NCBI GenBank assembly: GCA_017472905.1 | Contig: JAFUNW010000105.1 | Location: 1-7,714, forward strand | Origin: Bacteroidaceae bacterium | GTDB lineage: Bacteria; Bacteroidota; Bacteroidia; Bacteroidales; Bacteroidaceae | Reading direction: 5' to 3' | Length of the DNA: 7,714 bases | Shown: piece by piece, positions 5,906 to 7,714 of the stretch | Numbering within the stretch: position 1 is the stretch's first letter | Layout: each line of letters starts with the position of its first letter | Program-made: the position numbers and the translations under genes | The notes under the pieces: model-generated | Seen by the model: the letters and a program-made list of their open reading frames with translations, nothing else | What the model was told of the DNA's origin: nothing | The model's database searches: none

Positions 5906-6580
5906 CTAGTGAGCGAAGCGAAACCCATTCCAAAGCTTATCTTCCGGAAGCGGAGCCTCCAACTCTATAGGAAGCCGTGATACGGGATGAATGAAACTGA
6001 CCCTACGAGCATGAAGCGAGATGCTACCATCGGGATTGGAACGCGGAAAGCCATATTTCAAGTCACCTTTGATGGGACACCCCATCTTGGCTAACTGACA
6101 ACGTATCTGATGATGTCGGCCGGTAAGGAGATTTACCTCCAACAAATGATAATTATCGGAATGAGCTATCATCCGATACCGCAATACAGCCCGCTTCGCA
6201 TCTTTTCGTTCCCGTTCATAAGCATACGACTTGTTTTGCTTTTCGTTTCGAACCAGCCAATGCACCAATTCTCCCTCCGGCTCCTGAGGTGCATTCTTCA
6301 CGACTGCCCAATAAACCTTCTGAACCTCGTTGCTACGAAACATCTCGTTCAAACGAGTCAAGGCCTTGCTCGTCTTTGCAAACACAACAAGCCCACTCAC
6401 CGGACGGTCCAACCGATGAACTACCCCGACAAACACATTACCGGGCTTCTGATACTTCTCCTTCAAGTAAGCTTTCACCTTTTCCGAAAGAGGCACATCA
6501 CCCGTCTTGTCGCCTTGCACAATTTCCGATGCCGCATTATTGACGAGTATGATATGATTATCTTCGTAAACAACGGGCAT
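5906..6580 (-). CDS. RluA-family RNA pseudouridine synthase, S4-less
   Basis: It isomerises specific uridines in structured RNA (rRNA or tRNA) to pseudouridine in the cytoplasm. The 224-residue protein has the RluA catalytic motif VVHRLDRPVSGLVVFAKT (53-70, catalytic D58), the conserved Tyr in KVYWAVV (Y90) and the later motif LLTGRHHQIR (151-160). It begins directly with the catalytic domain, without an N-terminal S4 RNA-binding domain, like E. coli RluA or TruC in size. The position usually occupied by Lys in the early VNKxxG element is Asn (VNNAAS, 13-18). The target nucleotide cannot be assigned. The start at 6580 is the only in-frame ATG fitting the family beginning, after a purine-rich leader. 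The C-terminus is odd: the last codons (FRFAH, then TAG at 5906-5908) lie in a copy of the intergenic repeat CTAGTGAGCGAAGCGAA. Confidence 0.92.
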   Translation of the reverse strand: MPVVYEDNHIILVNNAASEIVQGDKTGDVPLSEKVKAYLKEKYQKPGNVFVGVVHRLDRPVSGLVVFAKTSKALTRLNEMFRSNEVQKVYWAVVKNAPQEPEGELVHWLVRNEKQNKSYAYERERKDAKRAVLRYRMIAHSDNYHLLEVNLLTGRHHQIRCQLAKMGCPIKGDLKYGFPRSNPDGSISLHARRVSFIHPVSRLPIELEAPLPEDKLWNGFRFAH

Positions 6581-6601
6581 TTCATCGTCTCATTCCTTTC
6601 T

Positions 6602-6642
6602 TTTTTCTTTTCCGCTTTGTCATGCTGGCGGAGATTTTATTA
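6602..6642 (+). repeat. Gene-proximal boundary module, copy 2 (upstream of pseudouridine synthase)
   Basis: This is the second copy of the TTTTCCGCTTTGTCATGCTG type module, continuing into GGCGGAGATTTTATTAAG. It lies closer to its gene than the other two copies, beginning 22 nt upstream of the ATG at 6580. If transcription starts further upstream, the module would be in the 5' untranslated region. Confidence 0.75.
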
Positions 6643-6648
6643 AGAAGA

Positions 6649-6680
6649 AGTTAGAGGAGTTATCGCTAACTCCTCTAACT
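6649..6680. repeat. Perfect 14-bp inverted repeat with TCGC loop, possible fabG terminator
   Basis: AGTTAGAGGAGTTA (6649-6662) is the exact reverse complement of TAACTCCTCTAACT (6667-6680), separated by TCGC. It is made from two repeat boxes facing two others. It lies 15 nt beyond the fabG stop codon in the direction of transcription. The sequence after it on the minus strand (TCTTCTTAATAAAATC) is T-rich only in part, so termination is plausible but not shown. Confidence 0.75.
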
Positions 6681-6694
6681 CCTAGTAAAAAAAA

Positions 6695-7441
6695 CTACAT
6701 ATTCATTCCGCCATCAACCTGAATCACCTGACCGGAAACGTAAGCCGACATATCCGAAGCCAAGAAAGTAGCAACGTCAGCCACATCCTGAGGTGTACCG
6801 CCCCGGCGCAAAGGAATCTTCTTTGCCCATTCTGCTTTTACCTCATCGCTCAACTTAGCCGTCATGTCCGTAATGATGAATCCCGGAGCAATGGCATTGG
6901 CACGCACACCACGAGAACCCAGCTCCTGAGCAATAGACTTAGCCAAACCGATCATACCGGCCTTGGAAGCAGAGTAGTTACACTGTCCGGCGTTACCATG
7001 AACACCCACAACAGAAGCCATATTGATAATGCTGCCTGACTTCTGACGCATCATAATCGGAGTACAAGCATGGATGAAGTTGAAAGCTGACTTCAAGTTC
7101 ACTGCGATCACAGCATCCCATTGCGCTTCGCTCATACGCATCATCAAGCCGTCTTTCGTAATACCCGCATTGTTCACCAATACGTCAATCGTACCGAAAT
7201 CTTCCTTGATCTGGTTTACCACCTTTTCAGTATCTTCAAAACTAGCCGCATTCGAAGCATAAGCCTTCACCTTTACCCCCAAAGCTGCTATCTCTTTTTC
7301 GGTATTTTGTCCGTTCTCATCAATTACCAAATCTGTAAATGCGATGTTTGCACCCTCTGCCGCAAATTTCAAAGCAATGGCTTTACCAATTCCACGAGCT
7401 GCACCGGTTACAATCGCTGTCTTTCCTGTTAATAATCCCAT
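6695..7441 (-). CDS. fabG: 3-oxoacyl-[acyl-carrier-protein] reductase FabG (SDR family)
   Basis: It reduces 3-oxoacyl-ACP to (R)-3-hydroxyacyl-ACP in the elongation cycle of type II fatty acid synthesis, in the cytoplasm. The 248-residue protein has the full classical SDR set: nucleotide motif TGAARGIG (12-19), NNAG (90-93), catalytic tetrad N115, S143, Y156 and K160 (within YSASK), PGFIITDM after the active site, and the ending VDGGMNM, which fits FabG (usually 244-248 residues). Asp37 at the end of the second beta strand (IAFTDL), where E. coli FabG has a small residue, is the position that in classical SDRs favours NADH; cofactor use is therefore uncertain. The start at 7441 begins the conserved fold directly and follows an A-rich leader. 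The gene stands alone, away from acpP/fabF. Other SDR dehydrogenases are possible, but the match in length and motifs favours FabG. Confidence 0.9.
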   Translation of the reverse strand: MGLLTGKTAIVTGAARGIGKAIALKFAAEGANIAFTDLVIDENGQNTEKEIAALGVKVKAYASNAASFEDTEKVVNQIKEDFGTIDVLVNNAGITKDGLMMRMSEAQWDAVIAVNLKSAFNFIHACTPIMMRQKSGSIINMASVVGVHGNAGQCNYSASKAGMIGLAKSIAQELGSRGVRANAIAPGFIITDMTAKLSDEVKAEWAKKIPLRRGGTPQDVADVATFLASDMSAYVSGQVIQVDGGMNM

Positions 7442-7499
7442 AATTTTCTTTTTATGTTAGTAATTTATAATTTATTCCATCTCTGTTGGAGCTTCGTCT
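7442..7499 (-). promoter_or_regulatory. AT-rich leader of fabG, no promoter box recognised
   Basis: This is the only unique sequence between the fabG ATG and the repeat tract. On the minus strand it ends ...TAACATAAAAAGAAAATT before ATG, an A-rich leader of the kind used in Bacteroidota instead of a Shine-Dalgarno sequence. No TAnnTTTG -7 box was found, so the promoter may be of a divergent type or lie within or beyond the repeats. Confidence 0.35.
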
Positions 7500-7540
7500 T
7501 TCTTTTCCGCTTTGTCATGCTGAACGGAGACTTTATTAAG
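7500..7540 (+). repeat. Gene-proximal boundary module, copy 3 (upstream of fabG)
   Basis: This is the third copy of the CTTTTCCGCTTTGTCATGCT module, here continuing GAACGGAGACTTTATTAAG. Together with the copies at 5463 and 6602, it places this module at the gene-facing end of every repeat tract that lies upstream of a gene in this window. Confidence 0.75.
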
Positions 7541-7714
7541 AAGGAGTTAGAGGAGTTAGCGCTGCGCTAGGAGTTAGCGTTCGCTTCGCTCACTAGGAGT
7601 TAGAGCCAATAGTATAGCCTATCATTTGGGCTCTTTCTCCCTTTATCTCCATCTATCTCCTCATTAAAGAAAGATCCTTCGACTCCGCTCAGGATGACAA
7701 GAGAATAGTATTGC
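7500..7714. repeat. Modular intergenic repeat tract 4, upstream of fabG (continues past window)
   Basis: The tract starts with a boundary module (7500-7540) 59 nt upstream of the fabG start. GGAGTTA boxes follow at 7543, 7552, 7570 and 7596, then the GCCAATAG...TTTGG palindrome (7605-7630), a TATCTCC run (7636-7660) and a minus-orientation REP-like core (7672-7699). Positions 7552-7629 match 5519-5596 with one difference in 78, and 7642-7711 match 5632-5701 exactly. Between these, tract 4 is 23 nt shorter. The window ends inside this composite unit (copy C), so its right inverted end is not visible. No gene is seen in the tract. Confidence 0.9.

Larger units (their letters stand above)
5463..5923. 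repeat. Modular intergenic repeat tract 2, between pseudouridine synthase and pectinesterase
   Basis: This ~460-bp tract fills the gap between the pectinesterase start and the pseudouridine synthase stop and extends into the last codons of the latter. It starts with a boundary module (5463-5505) and continues with GGAGTTA boxes at 5519, 5537 and 5563, then TAACTCC boxes at 5719, 5728, 5754, 5763, 5838, 5847, 5865 and 5874. REP-like cores are at 5662-5689 and 5781-5808, both minus. The GCCAATAG...TTTGGC palindrome is at 5572-5597 and the TATCTCC run at 5600-5650. The 17-mer CTAGTGAGCGAAGCGAA occurs twice, at 5880-5896 and 5906-5922. No credible gene lies inside: the open frame around 5734-5928 (minus) is only a translation of repeats. 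No promoter box was recognised for the pectinesterase gene. Confidence 0.9.
6602..6684. repeat. Modular intergenic repeat tract 3 (minimal), between fabG and the pseudouridine synthase
   Basis: This short tract holds a boundary module (6602-6642) and two pairs of oppositely oriented boxes. It begins 22 nt upstream of the pseudouridine synthase start and ends about 11 nt from the fabG stop. The boundary module, with TCCGC pairing with GCGGA, lacks one A compared with its relatives (CTGGCGGAG rather than CTGAGCGGAG). No composite unit is present, so this may be the simplest arrangement, or the remnant of a longer one. Confidence 0.85.

Noticed and set aside
5734..5928. Open frame on the minus strand giving a peptide with CHPERSRR and FAH
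   Set aside because: It is a translation of repeat modules (REP-like core and CTAGTGAGCGAAGCGAA). Such peptides are common artefacts of this core and no conserved domain is seen.
6110..6643. Plus-strand frame of 177 codons opposite the pseudouridine synthase
   Set aside because: It is antisense to a gene with an intact catalytic motif; its hydrophobic stretches are by-products of the opposite-strand codons.

Overview
The window looks like the chromosome of a gut-type member of the Bacteroidota (Bacteroides/Phocaeicola-like). The signs are a perfect Bacteroidota -7 promoter box (TACTTTTG, the TAnnTTTG type) before the first complete operon, A-rich leaders without clear Shine-Dalgarno sequences, a B12-dependent methylmalonyl-CoA mutase (succinate/propionate pathway), and a secreted CE8 pectin methylesterase. 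The genus is inference; no rRNA or other taxonomic marker is present.

Left half (1-3834), plus strand, compact. The 3' end of the methylmalonyl-CoA mutase large subunit gene ends at a strong UUCG-loop terminator. After a short promoter region comes a three-gene operon: a cyclophilin-type peptidyl-prolyl isomerase with a long helical insertion, an M16 zinc peptidase, and a MATE-family exporter. Both junctions are ATGA start/stop overlaps, so the three are very likely co-transcribed and translationally coupled. No functional link between a folding enzyme, a peptidase and an exporter can be shown from sequence alone.

Right half (3835-7714), minus strand, loose. Three separate genes read leftward: fabG (3-oxoacyl-ACP reductase), an RluA-family RNA pseudouridine synthase without S4 domain, and the pectin methylesterase. 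They are separated by long gaps almost completely filled with interspersed repeats.

The repeats are the main point of interest. Four tracts (about 3850-4360, 5463-5923, 6602-6684 and 7500 to the window edge) are built from the same few modules in different orders and orientations: (a) heptamer boxes GGAGTTA/TAACTCC, 15 in each orientation, with spacings inside a tract of only 9, 18 or 26 nt; (b) spacers of the type CGCTTCGCT and TTCGCTTCGCTCACTAG; (c) a REP-like core TGTCATCCTGAGCG...CGAAGGATCT; (d) runs of GGAGATA/TATCTCC; (e) a 26-nt imperfect palindrome GCCAATAG...TTTGGC; and (f) linkers with a near-palindrome around TTGCAA. Modules combine into a unit of about 200-230 bp with 32-bp inverted ends. 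It occurs twice in full, in opposite orientation on either side of the pectinesterase gene, and a third time at the right edge. The tracts run to within 0-17 nt of the stop codons of all four neighbouring genes, and one supplies the last codons and stop of the pseudouridine synthase. A distinct boundary module lies just upstream of each of the three minus-strand genes. The REP-like core belongs to a widely seen type; the strict spacing and modular composition are what deserve checking. I saw no tRNA, rRNA, CRISPR array or transposase gene.
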